Source of the DNA: Candidatus Bathyarchaeota archaeon
GTDB lineage: Archaea; Thermoproteota; Bathyarchaeia; Bathyarchaeales; Bathycorpusculaceae
Assembly: GCA_026014615.1 (NCBI GenBank)
Contig: JAOZHZ010000028.1
Coordinates: forward strand, 372,001-436,000
Length of the DNA: 64,000 nt
Direction of reading: 5' to 3'
Shown here one piece after another: positions 26,858-36,053 of the stretch. The number at the start of each line of letters is the position of its first letter. The first letter of the stretch is position 1. The translations under genes were made by a program, and so were the position numbers. Below the pieces are notes generated by a model. The model was not told the origin of the DNA. It saw only the letters and a list, made by a program, of their open reading frames with translations, and did no database searches.

Positions 26858-28099
26858 TTGCGGATTGGGTTTTTTGTTTGGGAGTATCCACCAGCGCTTG
26901 TAGGCGGGTTAGGAACATACGCTGAGTACGTTACGCAAGAATACGTTGACATCGGACATGACGTTTCGGTTTTCACGCTTAACCCCGGCAACTTGAAAAC
27001 ACGGGAGATTTTGAGGGGCGTTGAAGTTCATCGTCCGTTGATTGCTGACGCCAGCAACGTTTTTCCCTTCTTTGTGGTGGATGACCTTAAGAAGTGGGGC
27101 ACCAACATCCGACTCTTCAACGACATCTTCATCTACAACATCCTAAGCGCAACCAAATTCCTCAACGGCTTAATCAAGAAAGAAAAATACAACTTTGATG
27201 TCGTCTGCGTCCACGACTGGCTAAGCAGCATCGCAGGGTTAGTAGTGAAAAACGAAACCAACATCCCCGTGGTTTTCCACGCCCACAGCACGGAGTGGGG
27301 CAGAAGCAGCGGACAAGGCTCAGACGTAGTTAGCCACTTTGAAAACGCCATGGCACAAAAAGCCGACCGCATAATCACCGTAAGTTACGCCATGCAACGC
27401 GACCTCATCCAGCACGGCTGGCCCCAGAACAAACTCAGCATGGTCTGGAACGGCGTAGACGCAGAACGATACGACCCAAGCAAAATAAACCAAGACGACG
27501 TTAAGCGCATAAGAGACATGTACGGCGTCCCCCAAGATTGGAGCATGCTTCTTTACGTGGGCAGGTTAACGTGGGTTAAAGGCGTACGAAACATCTTGCA
27601 AGCCTTGCCCACAGTGCTCAAAGAATTCCCCAACACTAAACTGGTGATTTTAGGCAAAGGCGAAGAACAAAGAGACATCGTGGAGACCGCAGAGCGCCTC
27701 AACATCAAAAACAACGTCGTGTACCGCTTTGACTTTGTCCCTGAAAGCGAACGCATCCTACATTACGCCGCGGCGGACATTTGCGTGTTTCCCTCAACGT
27801 ATGAACCGTTTGGCATAGTAAGTTTGGAAGCTATGTCTATGGAGAAACCCGTCGTTGTAGGTGCCCGCGGAGTAGTCGGCTTTCGAGAGCAAGTTATAAG
27901 CACAGGTCCCGACCAATGTGGCATGCACATCAACGGCGAAGACCCCGCAGACATCGCATGGGGCATAAAAGAGACTCTGCGTCACCCCGAGAAAGCGCGC
28001 AACTGGGGCGAAAACGGTCGTAAACGGGTTCTGGAATTCTTTACATGGCGCAAAGTCGCAGATGAAACCCTCAAAATCTACGAATCCCTTCTTGAATAA
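26858..28099 (+). CDS. GT4/GT5-like glycosyltransferase (archaeal glycogen synthase-type)
   Basis: The TTG at 26858 with AAGGAG nine bases upstream is preferred over an earlier in-frame TTG; 413 residues. The N-terminal domain opens RIGFFVWEYPPALVGGLGTY, with the GGLG nucleotide-sugar loop. It continues VVCVHDWLSSIAGLVV and HAHSTEWGR. The C-terminal domain has LLYVGRLTWVKGV and VFPSTYEPFGIVSLEAMSMEKP, the E-x7-E retaining motif. Such enzymes use ADP- or UDP-glucose to extend glucans. It converges on phosphofructokinase, and a decayed TreT lies 11 kb upstream, consistent with storage-sugar metabolism. Confidence 0.88.
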   Translation: MRIGFFVWEYPPALVGGLGTYAEYVTQEYVDIGHDVSVFTLNPGNLKTREILRGVEVHRPLIADASNVFPFFVVDDLKKWGTNIRLFNDIFIYNILSATKFLNGLIKKEKYNFDVVCVHDWLSSIAGLVVKNETNIPVVFHAHSTEWGRSSGQGSDVVSHFENAMAQKADRIITVSYAMQRDLIQHGWPQNKLSMVWNGVDAERYDPSKINQDDVKRIRDMYGVPQDWSMLLYVGRLTWVKGVRNILQALPTVLKEFPNTKLVILGKGEEQRDIVETAERLNIKNNVVYRFDFVPESERILHYAAADICVFPSTYEPFGIVSLEAMSMEKPVVVGARGVVGFREQVISTGPDQCGMHINGEDPADIAWGIKETLRHPEKARNWGENGRKRVLEFFTWRKVADETLKIYESLLE

Positions 28100-28140
28100 A
28101 CACCCTCTTTTTCTGTATTTCAGAGAAAAGGAAGGGTTGG

Positions 28141-29109
28141 TTATGTTGCCAGCATATCGGCAAGTTTAAGCAGATTTTTATTCAGAGGTTTAGTTCCGCT
28201 GGTAGACTCTTCTAGTGCAATGCTGGTTACTTCGCCGTTACGCAAACCTACGGCTCGGTTGCCTTGTCCCTCACAGAGCAGGTTGACGGCTTTTTCAGCA
28301 AAAAGAATCGCCAAAAGCCTGCTTCGCGCAGTGGGACTTCCGCCTCTTTGGGCGTAGCCAAGAATGGATAAACGCACTTCAGAGCCTGTTTCTTCTTCGA
28401 TGACTTGGGCGATTTCGATGACTTTGCCGCAGCCCTCAGCCGCGACAACTATACCTGCCTTTTTCCCCTTACGCGAATTCTCCTTTAACGTCTCAACAAC
28501 CTCGGATAACTCGCAATGGTCCTCGGGCACAAGTATGATTTCGGCGCCCACCGTAAGCCCCACAGTCAACGCCAAAAAACCCCGTTGTCTGCCCATGACT
28601 TCGACGATGAATATGCGTTCGTGGCTGATGGCGGTATCGCGGATTTTGTCAATTTCCGTAACCGCCGTGTTCACTGTAGTGTCAAACCCGATGGTTTCGT
28701 CGGTTCCGTAAACGTCGTTGTCGATGGTTGCGGGGATTCCAATCATCTTGGTCTCGCAACGCTTACTCAAATCCAACGCGCCACGGAAGGAACCGTCGCC
28801 GCCAATAACCACCAACCCATCTATCTTGTTGAGGTTAAGTGTATGAACCGCCTTCTGTAAGCCTTCTTCGGTTTTAAATTCAGGGCACCGCGCCGTGTGC
28901 AGCATGGTTCCGCCCAACTGGATTATACCGCCGACCCCACGCGGAGTCAAATGCCTAAACGTATTCGTAAGCAAGCCTTCCCAGCCGCGCTCAAACCCCA
29001 AAACCTGCAAGCTCTTCGCGGTGGCAACACGAGTGACTGCGCGGATGGCGGCGTTCATGCCGGGCGCGTCTCCACCTGTAGTTACTACACCAACGGTTTT
29101 CATCTGCAT
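28141..29109 (-). CDS. pfkA: ATP-dependent 6-phosphofructokinase (PfkA type)
   Basis: About 322 residues. Motifs: VVTTGGDAPGMNAAIR (N-terminal ATP site), VIGGDGSFRGA, GIPATIDNDVYGTDETIGFDT (active site), EVMGRQRGFLAL and ILGYAQRGGSPTARSR. At the two discriminating positions it has GGDGS rather than GGDD, and PATIDND rather than PKTIDND, so ATP rather than pyrophosphate is the predicted donor. The enzyme makes fructose 1,6-bisphosphate. Many archaea use ADP-dependent PFK instead. ATG at 29103 is an alternative start. Confidence 0.93.
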   Translation of the reverse strand: MQMKTVGVVTTGGDAPGMNAAIRAVTRVATAKSLQVLGFERGWEGLLTNTFRHLTPRGVGGIIQLGGTMLHTARCPEFKTEEGLQKAVHTLNLNKIDGLVVIGGDGSFRGALDLSKRCETKMIGIPATIDNDVYGTDETIGFDTTVNTAVTEIDKIRDTAISHERIFIVEVMGRQRGFLALTVGLTVGAEIILVPEDHCELSEVVETLKENSRKGKKAGIVVAAEGCGKVIEIAQVIEEETGSEVRLSILGYAQRGGSPTARSRLLAILFAEKAVNLLCEGQGNRAVGLRNGEVTSIALEESTSGTKPLNKNLLKLADMLAT

Positions 29110-29244
29110 CAAACATCTCACACTCCTTGCCAAAGAAATTCCTGAAAAAGAGTATTGGACGTAACAAAATAAACCCTACGCATCCACAAGTTAGCAGGGC
29201 AAGTTTTTTCCGTAACCGCCGATTTCTAATATATGGTGTAACCG

Positions 29245-29565
29245 TTGGAAAGCCCGTACATCGTTGTGTTGGTTACAACAAGCAGTAAACCCGAAGCTGA
29301 AAACATTGCTCAGCAGCTATTGGAAGCCAAACTGATTGCTTGTGCCAACATCGTCGGACCGGTTTCGTCGCATTTTCGTTGGGAGGGCAAAGAGGAGCAG
29401 GCGGAGGAGTTTTTGCTTTTGATGAAGTCGCGGCTGGACTTGTTTGAGGCGTTGTCGGCGCAGGTGAGGGCGCTGCATAGTTATGAGGTTCCTGAGGTTT
29501 TGGCGTTGCCTGTTGCGGCGGGCTCAAAGACGTATCTTGACTGGATAGGTGGTTCCCTCACTTGA
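29245..29565 (+). CDS. cutA: CutA1-type divalent cation tolerance protein
   Basis: 106 residues from a TTG start. It has the CutA trimer core: YIVVLVTTSSKPEAENIAQQ, KLIACANIVGPVSSHFRWEGK, and HSYEVPEVLALPVAAGSKTYLDW, the conserved HPYxxPE-like segment. CutA1 binds divalent metals; its physiological role is unclear. The stop lies only three bases before the first TGTACG box of the trp promoter. Confidence 0.93.
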   Translation: MESPYIVVLVTTSSKPEAENIAQQLLEAKLIACANIVGPVSSHFRWEGKEEQAEEFLLLMKSRLDLFEALSAQVRALHSYEVPEVLALPVAAGSKTYLDWIGGSLT

Positions 29566-29567
29566 CA

Positions 29568-29599
29568 TGTACGTTTTTGTACGAATAAGCCTTAAATAA
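29568..29599 (+). promoter_or_regulatory. trp operon promoter with paired TGTACG boxes
   Basis: TGTACG at 29568-29573 and again at 29578-29583 are direct repeats one helical turn apart, followed by a TATA-like TTAAATAA at 29592-29599. The hexamer is one base from the TGTACA TRP box bound by TrpY in Methanothermobacter. The boxes sit where a repressor would block TBP/TFB. The leader to trpE is about 70-80 nt and holds a small GGCG...CGCC hairpin. Confidence 0.55.
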
Positions 29600-29694
29600 T
29601 GCACTATGGTATTGATGTGAACTATAGGAGCAATGTATAATGGGGTATCGTATTTGGCGTAAAAGCGCCTACAGTAACACAAGAATCAGCTAAA

Positions 29695-31068
29695 ATGGTC
29701 AGCCCGTTGAGCTTCAAAAAAATCCCCTTCAAAACCTCGCCCCTCGAAATTTTCAACAAACTCTACCAGCAATACCCAACCACGTACCTACTGGAATCCA
29801 TCGAAGGACCCAAAAAACTGGCGCAGTTCTCCTTTTTAGGCTTCGAACCCAGCTTAACCATCCAGATAAAAAACGGAACCGCAACCACACGCAACCAAAA
29901 AACAGGACAAGAAACCAAAGAAACCACCACCGACCCCCTGCAAGTTATCAAACGCGCCCTTAACGGCAGGGCAACAGCCAACAAAGAATTCCGCTTCGCC
30001 GGAGGCGCAGTCGGCTACATTAGCTACGACGCCATCCGATACTGGGAGAAGCTCCCCACTCAAACAACAGACGACTTGGGCTTCCCAGACGTAGAAATGG
30101 GCGTCTTCGACGACGGCATCGTCTTTGACCACAAACAACAACGAGCTTACTACTATTACTACAGCGAGAACAGGTTATCCGAAGTTGAAGAGCTACTCAA
30201 AAAACCCGCTGAAGAACAAGTTCTCAATGTATGCGGACCTGCCCTGAACGTTAGCAAGGAACGCTTTGAGGCTGCAGTGGAGAAGGCCAAGCAGTATGTG
30301 ACTGCTGGCGACATATTCCAAGTGGTTCTAAGCAAGCGGTTTGGCTTTCAAATCAAAGGTGGCCTCACCCAATTGTACTGCGCGTTGCGGGCGATTAATC
30401 CGTCGCCGTACATGTACTTCTATAAAGCGGGTGACCGCCAGATCGTCGGGTCCAGCCCCGAAATGCTTGCGAGAGTCGAAAATACCACCGTTGAAACCTT
30501 CCCCATCGCAGGCACCCGACCATCAACAGCAGACCCAGCGGATAACCGTCGGTTGGCACAGGAACTTCTCGCCGACCCCAAAGAATGCGCTGAACACGTT
30601 ATGCTGGTGGATTTAGCCCGAAACGACGTGGGAAGAGTCGCCAAATTTGGAAGCGTCCGCGTGCCCCAGTTCATGCAAGTACACTGCTACAGCCACGTAC
30701 AACACATCGTTTCCCGCGTAGTAGGCGACCTCAAAGACGAATACGACTGCTACGACGCCTTACGAGCGGTTTTCCCCGCGGGCACAGTTTCAGGTGCACC
30801 AAAAGTTCGCGCCATGGAAATCATTGAAGAACTCGAACCTACCCGCCGAGGACCCTACGCAGGCGCCGTGGGCTACTTTAGCTACAACGGCAACATGGAC
30901 TTTGCCATAACCATCCGCACCCTCTTCGCACAGGGTGATAGAGCATTTGTGCAGGCTGGTGCGGGCATCGTTGCAGACTCTGTTCCTGAACGGGAGTGGT
31001 TCGAAACTGAACAAAAAGCAGGCGCGCTCATGAAGGCGCTACAGGCGTGTGGAGGCAAAACTCAATGA
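29695..31068 (+). CDS. trpE: Anthranilate synthase component I
   Basis: 457 residues; makes anthranilate from chorismate with ammonia from TrpG. It keeps the tryptophan feedback motif as YLLESIEG and the chorismate-binding domain: GDIFQVVLSKRF, NPSPYMYFYK, FPIAGTRPSTADPADNRRLA, HVMLVDLARNDVGRV and GTVSGAPKVRAMEII. First gene of the six-gene trp operon. Its stop overlaps trpG by ATGA, so translation is coupled. Confidence 0.97.
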   Translation: MVSPLSFKKIPFKTSPLEIFNKLYQQYPTTYLLESIEGPKKLAQFSFLGFEPSLTIQIKNGTATTRNQKTGQETKETTTDPLQVIKRALNGRATANKEFRFAGGAVGYISYDAIRYWEKLPTQTTDDLGFPDVEMGVFDDGIVFDHKQQRAYYYYYSENRLSEVEELLKKPAEEQVLNVCGPALNVSKERFEAAVEKAKQYVTAGDIFQVVLSKRFGFQIKGGLTQLYCALRAINPSPYMYFYKAGDRQIVGSSPEMLARVENTTVETFPIAGTRPSTADPADNRRLAQELLADPKECAEHVMLVDLARNDVGRVAKFGSVRVPQFMQVHCYSHVQHIVSRVVGDLKDEYDCYDALRAVFPAGTVSGAPKVRAMEIIEELEPTRRGPYAGAVGYFSYNGNMDFAITIRTLFAQGDRAFVQAGAGIVADSVPEREWFETEQKAGALMKALQACGGKTQ

Positions 31069-31652
31069 AAGTGTTAGTTATCGACAACTACGACTCATTT
31101 GTCTACAACCTTGTGCAGTACGTCGGTGAACTCGGAACTGAAGTGGTTGTCTACCGAAACGACCAAGTCACGCTGGAACAGGTCCAAGCGCTTAAACCTG
31201 ACCGTATCGTTATCTCGCCTGGTCCAGGTAACCCCGAAGACGAACGGTACTTTGGCGTCTGCAAAGCCATCCTGCTAAACGTTAGCCCCCAAGTGCCTAC
31301 GTTAGGCGTGTGTTTGGGGCATCAGGGCATCGTTGCTACGTTCGGCGGCAAAGTCATTTCAGCCAAGCGGCTAATGCATGGAAAAACCAGCTGCATAAAG
31401 CACGACGGCAAAAAGCTATTTCGTGATGTGGAAAATCCGTTTACGGCGACGCGGTATCATTCGCTTGCTGGCGACCAAGAAACCTTACCCGACTGTTTGG
31501 AGGTCACGGCGGTTGCGGTGGATGACGGCGAAATCATGGGTGTTCGTCACAAAAAATACCCCATAGAGGGTGTACAGTTCCATCCCGAATCCATATTGTG
31601 CGAGGACGGCAAACTTATCATACATAACTTCATGGAGGGCAACATAGAATGA
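31065..31652 (+). CDS. trpG: Anthranilate synthase component II (glutamine amidotransferase)
   Basis: 195 residues from the ATG overlapping the trpE stop. Class I amidotransferase: VIDNYDSFVYNLVQYVGELG, the catalytic Cys in TLGVCLGHQGIVATFGG, and the His-Glu pair in VQFHPESILCEDG. It supplies ammonia to TrpE. ATGA overlap with trpD. Confidence 0.97.
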   Translation: MKVLVIDNYDSFVYNLVQYVGELGTEVVVYRNDQVTLEQVQALKPDRIVISPGPGNPEDERYFGVCKAILLNVSPQVPTLGVCLGHQGIVATFGGKVISAKRLMHGKTSCIKHDGKKLFRDVENPFTATRYHSLAGDQETLPDCLEVTAVAVDDGEIMGVRHKKYPIEGVQFHPESILCEDGKLIIHNFMEGNIE

Positions 31653-32704
31653 TTCGGGAAAGCATCAAAGACCTAGTTGAAGGAAGGAACCTCAGCCGTG
31701 AGGATGCTCGTGCTGTGATGCAGGAAATCATGACGGGGCAAGCCACCAACGCGCAGATAGCGGCGTTTTTGACGGCGTTGCGTATGAAAGGTGAAACGGT
31801 TGAGGAATTGGTCTCGTTTGCGCAGGTTATGCGGGAAAACTGTAATCGCATTAACCCAAACGTGCACGGACGACTAGTGGATACCTGCGGAACAGGCGGC
31901 GCCCAACTTAAAACCTTCAATGTTAGCACAGCTGTAGCATTTGTCATGGCTGGGGCAGGTGTACCCATCGCTAAGCATGGCAACCGCGCGGTCAGCAGCA
32001 ATAGTGGAAGCGCAGACGTTCTGGAGTTGCTTGGCGTGAACTTAGGTTTGGAACCCGACGGCGTCAAAGCCGCCATTGAACAAGTGGGCATTGGGTTCAT
32101 GTTTGCACCCGCATTTCACCCCGCCATGAAATACGCCATCACACCACGTAAAGAAATGGGCATACGCACCGTTTTTAACATGCTTGGACCCTTGACTAAT
32201 CCTGCTTGTGCAAACGCGCAGTTGCTTGGCGTCTACAGCGCTGAGGTGACCGAGCCGTTGGCTTTGTCTCTCAAAGGCTTGGACTGCGAAGAAGCCATGG
32301 TGGTACACGGCTTAGACGGATTAGACGAAGTCTCCACTGTAGGCAAAACAGTAGTTTCTCACCTAAAAGATGGCGAAGTCAAAACCTTCACAGTCAAACC
32401 CGAAGACATGGGTCTTAAACAGGCAGAAATCTCTGACCTGCTGGGCTCAACCGTGGAGGAAAACGCAGAAACCCTCTTCAAAATCCTAAACGGACAAGCA
32501 TTGGGCAAACCAAAAACTGACATAGCGCTTGCCAACAGCGCCGCAGGATTAACCGTAGGCGGAAAAACAAGCGATTTCAAAGAGGGCGTAGAACTTGCTC
32601 GTGAATCCATCGAAAGCGGTTCGGCATACAAGAAGTTGAAGTCGCTGGTCAAGGCTTCAGGCGGCGACGCATCAAAACTGGAGGAGTTGGAGCAGCATGT
32701 CTGA
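31649..32704 (+). CDS. trpD: Anthranilate phosphoribosyltransferase
   Basis: 351 residues. Joins anthranilate and PRPP. Seen: DTCGTGGAQLKTFNVSTA (PRPP-binding DTCGTGG), KHGNRAVSSNSGSADVLE and the NMLGPLTNPA segment, as in the family. It overlaps trpG by ATGA at the start and trpC by eight bases at the end. Confidence 0.97.
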   Translation: MIRESIKDLVEGRNLSREDARAVMQEIMTGQATNAQIAAFLTALRMKGETVEELVSFAQVMRENCNRINPNVHGRLVDTCGTGGAQLKTFNVSTAVAFVMAGAGVPIAKHGNRAVSSNSGSADVLELLGVNLGLEPDGVKAAIEQVGIGFMFAPAFHPAMKYAITPRKEMGIRTVFNMLGPLTNPACANAQLLGVYSAEVTEPLALSLKGLDCEEAMVVHGLDGLDEVSTVGKTVVSHLKDGEVKTFTVKPEDMGLKQAEISDLLGSTVEENAETLFKILNGQALGKPKTDIALANSAAGLTVGGKTSDFKEGVELARESIESGSAYKKLKSLVKASGGDASKLEELEQHV

Positions 32705-33473
32705 CTTTCTGGATGTGCTGGCAGCAGACGCCAAAGCCACAGTCAACGAAAGCTACTACGACAACCTCCCTAAAACTGTGCCCGTTAAGGCAAGTATGCG
32801 AAAGGCAATTCTGCAAGCCAAAACCGCAGCCGTCATCACGGAAATTAAAGGCGCTTCACCATCCAAAGGCACCATACGCCAAAGCTTCAAACCCAACGAA
32901 GTCGCCCAAAGCATGATGAGGGGCGGCGCCGTCGGCATTTCCGTGTTAACTGAGCCTAAACACTTCAGCGGCTCCCTCGGCAATATCCGCAGAGTCCGCG
33001 AGGCAATTGGACTTCCTGTGCTCATGAAAGACATAGTTGTTAGCCCCGTCCAGTTGGAAGCTGCCTCAAAAGTCGGCGCCAACGTGGTTTTGCTTATCCA
33101 AGCGGTGTTTGACAGGGGCTACTGCAGCTTCGAACTGTCCGAAATGGTTGCGAAGGCACATTCGAACAACCTCGAAGTGCTCTTGGAAACCCATAATCAG
33201 CACGAATTCCTCCGCGCCGTGGAAACCAACGCTGACCTCGTGGGGATAAACAACCGAAACCTCGGCACATTAAAGGTGGATTTGGATGTTACCAAGAACG
33301 TACTGGCGAACTGCAATCGCAACAGCAAAGTTGTTGTGAGTGAAAGCGGAGTCAACACAGCCGAGGACTTGCGTTGTCTACGCGAATGCGGGGCACAGGC
33401 GTTTCTTGTTGGCTCCTCAGTCATGTTGGCGCCTGATGTAGAAGCCAAGGTTAAGGAGCTTGTGAACGCATGA
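32697..33473 (+). CDS. trpC: Indole-3-glycerol phosphate synthase
   Basis: 258 residues. TIM-barrel enzyme converting CdRP to indole-glycerol phosphate. Seen: [14 protein letters not shown] (catalytic Lys), [44 protein letters not shown] and [13 protein letters not shown]. There is no fused TrpF domain. ATGA overlap with trpB. Confidence 0.97.
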   Translation: MSDFLDVLAADAKATVNESYYDNLPKTVPVKASMRKAILQAKTAAVITEIKGASPSKGTIRQSFKPNEVAQSMMRGGAVGISVLTEPKHFSGSLGNIRRVREAIGLPVLMKDIVVSPVQLEAASKVGANVVLLIQAVFDRGYCSFELSEMVAKAHSNNLEVLLETHNQHEFLRAVETNADLVGINNRNLGTLKVDLDVTKNVLANCNRNSKVVVSESGVNTAEDLRCLRECGAQAFLVGSSVMLAPDVEAKVKELVNA

Positions 33474-34735
33474 AAAATCAAAAGAATCAAAATAACACAA
33501 TCACAAAAGAAGGAAAAGTGAAAATGAAAACAGACAACCACAACCTCAGCAGCTACCCTGTCGACGGGAAATACGGCAAGTACGGCGGGCGCTTCGTTCC
33601 TGAAGTGCTAATGCAGGCAGTCCACGAACTTGAAGCAGCCTACACGCAAGCCCAAGCGGACGACGCATTCAAAAAAGAACTCAACTACTACCTCAGCGAA
33701 TACGCAGGCAGACCCACCCCTCTCTACTACGCCGAGAGCCTCACGCGAAAAGTCGGCGGAGCCAAAATCTACCTCAAACGCGAAGACCTCGCCCACGGCG
33801 GCGCCCACAAAATCAACAACACCCTCGGACAAGCGTTGCTGGCAAAACACATGGGCAAAACGCGCGTTATTGCCGAAACAGGGGCGGGTCAACATGGCGT
33901 GGCGACGGCGATGGCTGCGGCGGTGCTTGGTTTGAAAGCGGAGATTTACATGGGCACCGAAGACATGGAGCGACAACGACTAAACGTTTTCCGCATGCGG
34001 CTGCTGGGTGCTGAGGTGCATCCCGTTGACGCAGGCAGCAAAACCATGAAAGACGCCATAAACGACGCCTTCCGTGACTGGGTAACCAACATAGAAAACA
34101 CCCATTACCTCATTGGCTCAGTTGTGGGCCCTCATCCGTACCCGATGATGGTTCGGGCCTTCCAAACAGTGATAGGTAACGAACTCCGAGCTGAATTCTT
34201 AAAAAAAGAAGGACGCCTACCTGATGCGCTGGTTGCGTGTGTGGGTGGAGGAAGCAACGCTGCAGGAACCTTCTTCCCCTTCGAAGACGACGCCTCAGTG
34301 AAGCTTTACGGGGTAGAAGCAGCAGGTCAAGGCTTAGAATCTGGCAAACACGCCGCCTCAATAAACGCCGGCAGCGAAGGAGTCTTCCACGGCATGCTCA
34401 CCTACGTTTTGCAAGACGCGGAGGGACAAATCCAGATAACCCACAGCGTCTCCGCAGGCTTAGACTACCCCGGCGTTGGACCCGAACACTCGTTTCTCAA
34501 CAAGCTGGGGCGAGTAGAGTACGTTGCTGCCACAGATAAAGAGACCGTAGATGCGTTTCTTACATTGTCGCAGACGGAGGGACTTGTTCCTGCGTTGGAG
34601 TCGTCGCATGCGTTGGCGTATGCCATGAAGTTGGCGGCTAAAATGAAGAAGTCGCAGACGGTTGTGGTTACGTTGTCGGGTCGCGGAGACAAAGATGTAG
34701 AGTCCGTTGCGAAATTTTTGGGGGCAAAAATATGA
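33470..34735 (+). CDS. trpB: Tryptophan synthase beta chain (TrpB1)
   Basis: 421 residues. PLP enzyme condensing indole with serine. The PLP Lys lies in [18 protein letters not shown], and [19 protein letters not shown] and [15 protein letters not shown] follow; this is the TrpB1 type that partners with TrpA. The first 18 residues ([15 protein letters not shown]) are low-complexity. ATG at 33524 with GAAGGA upstream may be the true start, though the ATGA overlap with trpC supports 33470. Confidence 0.97.
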   Translation: MKNQKNQNNTITKEGKVKMKTDNHNLSSYPVDGKYGKYGGRFVPEVLMQAVHELEAAYTQAQADDAFKKELNYYLSEYAGRPTPLYYAESLTRKVGGAKIYLKREDLAHGGAHKINNTLGQALLAKHMGKTRVIAETGAGQHGVATAMAAAVLGLKAEIYMGTEDMERQRLNVFRMRLLGAEVHPVDAGSKTMKDAINDAFRDWVTNIENTHYLIGSVVGPHPYPMMVRAFQTVIGNELRAEFLKKEGRLPDALVACVGGGSNAAGTFFPFEDDASVKLYGVEAAGQGLESGKHAASINAGSEGVFHGMLTYVLQDAEGQIQITHSVSAGLDYPGVGPEHSFLNKLGRVEYVAATDKETVDAFLTLSQTEGLVPALESSHALAYAMKLAAKMKKSQTVVVTLSGRGDKDVESVAKFLGAKI

Positions 34736-35541
34736 GCACCATAAGCAAGACCTTTGAGAACCTAAAGAAGCAGGGGAACGGCGCATTAATCGCTTACGTA
34801 ACGGCTGGTGACCCCACACCCGAATACACCCCGCAAATCGCTAAAGCCCTAATCAAAGGCGGCGTGGACATTTTGGAGTTGGGGTTGCCCTTTTCTGACC
34901 CCATAGCCGACGGACCAACCATCCAAGCAGCAAGCACCCGCGCCTTGGACGCAGGCACCAAACCAAAAATGGTGCTTGAAATGGCAAAGACAATCACAAA
35001 GGAACATGCTGTGCCCGTTGCGGTCATGACCTACTATAACCCCGTCTTCAAGATGGGCTTAAAGAATTTCTTTAGCCTCGCAAAGCAAAGCGGCGTCAGC
35101 GGCGTCATAACCCCCGATTTGCCCATCGACGAAGCCACAGAGTACAGGAACGCAGCCAAAACCACAGGCATCGACACCATATTCCTTGCAGCGCCTTCAA
35201 CCACCGATGAACGCTTGGGCAGACTGGTTGCAGCTAGTTCAGGCTTCTTATATTTGGTTTCTCGTTTCGGAGTCACGGGCACACAGGCAAAAGTGGCGGA
35301 CTCAACCATCAGCTTAGTCAAGCGGGTTTTGCCTTTCACGGCTGGACGGGTTCCATTGGCGGTTGGCTTTGGCGTCTCCAAACCTGAACACGTCAAAAGC
35401 ATATTGGAGGCGGGTGCAGACGGCGTCATCGTAGGCAGCGCGTTCGTTAACATCGTCAGCGCAAACCAAAGCAACCCCGAAAAGATGCTCTCAGAACTAG
35501 AAGCAACAGCTAGAACCCTCAAACAAGCCACTCTCAAGTAG
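34732..35541 (+). CDS. trpA: Tryptophan synthase alpha chain
   Basis: 269 residues, cleaving indole-glycerol phosphate. Seen: [37 protein letters not shown] (catalytic Glu and Asp), [15 protein letters not shown] and [18 protein letters not shown]. Last gene of the operon, ATGA overlap with trpB. No trpF occurs before or after it in the window. Confidence 0.97.
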   Translation: MSTISKTFENLKKQGNGALIAYVTAGDPTPEYTPQIAKALIKGGVDILELGLPFSDPIADGPTIQAASTRALDAGTKPKMVLEMAKTITKEHAVPVAVMTYYNPVFKMGLKNFFSLAKQSGVSGVITPDLPIDEATEYRNAAKTTGIDTIFLAAPSTTDERLGRLVAASSGFLYLVSRFGVTGTQAKVADSTISLVKRVLPFTAGRVPLAVGFGVSKPEHVKSILEAGADGVIVGSAFVNIVSANQSNPEKMLSELEATARTLKQATLK

Positions 35542-35623
35542 TCTTCTCTCTTTTTGTTGGCTTGACTTTTCAAGAAATCTTATCTACTTCCAGTTAAACA
35601 TACACTAAGGAGACCACACGTTT

Positions 35624-36004
35624 ATGCAGGATGAAAAAGGTGCTCGAGTAAAAAACGCATTAATCTCCGAAATTGATGAACTTCAAAGCCACTTTGCTAC
35701 GTTAAGGGAGTATGTAGCGGGCAAACCGTATGATGCTCTCGAAATGATGGCAACGCTACAGGTTTTCAAGGATGGCTTAAACAGGGCAAGCTCCCATATA
35801 CTAACGCTTTACGTGCTCAACAAGCAGAAAACCAAGATTACGTGGCAGCAACTGCTGGAGAACTTGGAAAACGCCAGCTCAACGCTGCAGGCAAACCCAA
35901 AAAGAGAACCCCGATCCGCAATAGAACTCGCCTTGAACATGAGCGAACCCAATGCGCAGGAAGTTATGTCGTACCTAGGTAGACTTAAAGAATCCCTCAC
36001 CTAG
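35624..36004 (+). CDS. Hypothetical helical protein
   Basis: 126 residues, all-helical by composition (ALISEIDELQSHFATLREYV, ITWQQLLENLENASSTLQ), with no Cys, signal or membrane segment. A strong AAGGAG lies upstream of the ATG. It follows the trp operon by 82 bp but has its own leader. Family not recognised. Confidence 0.65.
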   Translation: MQDEKGARVKNALISEIDELQSHFATLREYVAGKPYDALEMMATLQVFKDGLNRASSHILTLYVLNKQKTKITWQQLLENLENASSTLQANPKREPRSAIELALNMSEPNAQEVMSYLGRLKESLT

Positions 36005-36053
36005 CCCTTTTCTCGTTTTAACCTGCTTTCTTCAGCAACAACCTGCGTTGCAG

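Noticed and set aside
29779..35573. Many long antisense frames within the trp operon
   Set aside because: Shadows of strong codon bias in real genes; no domain signal.
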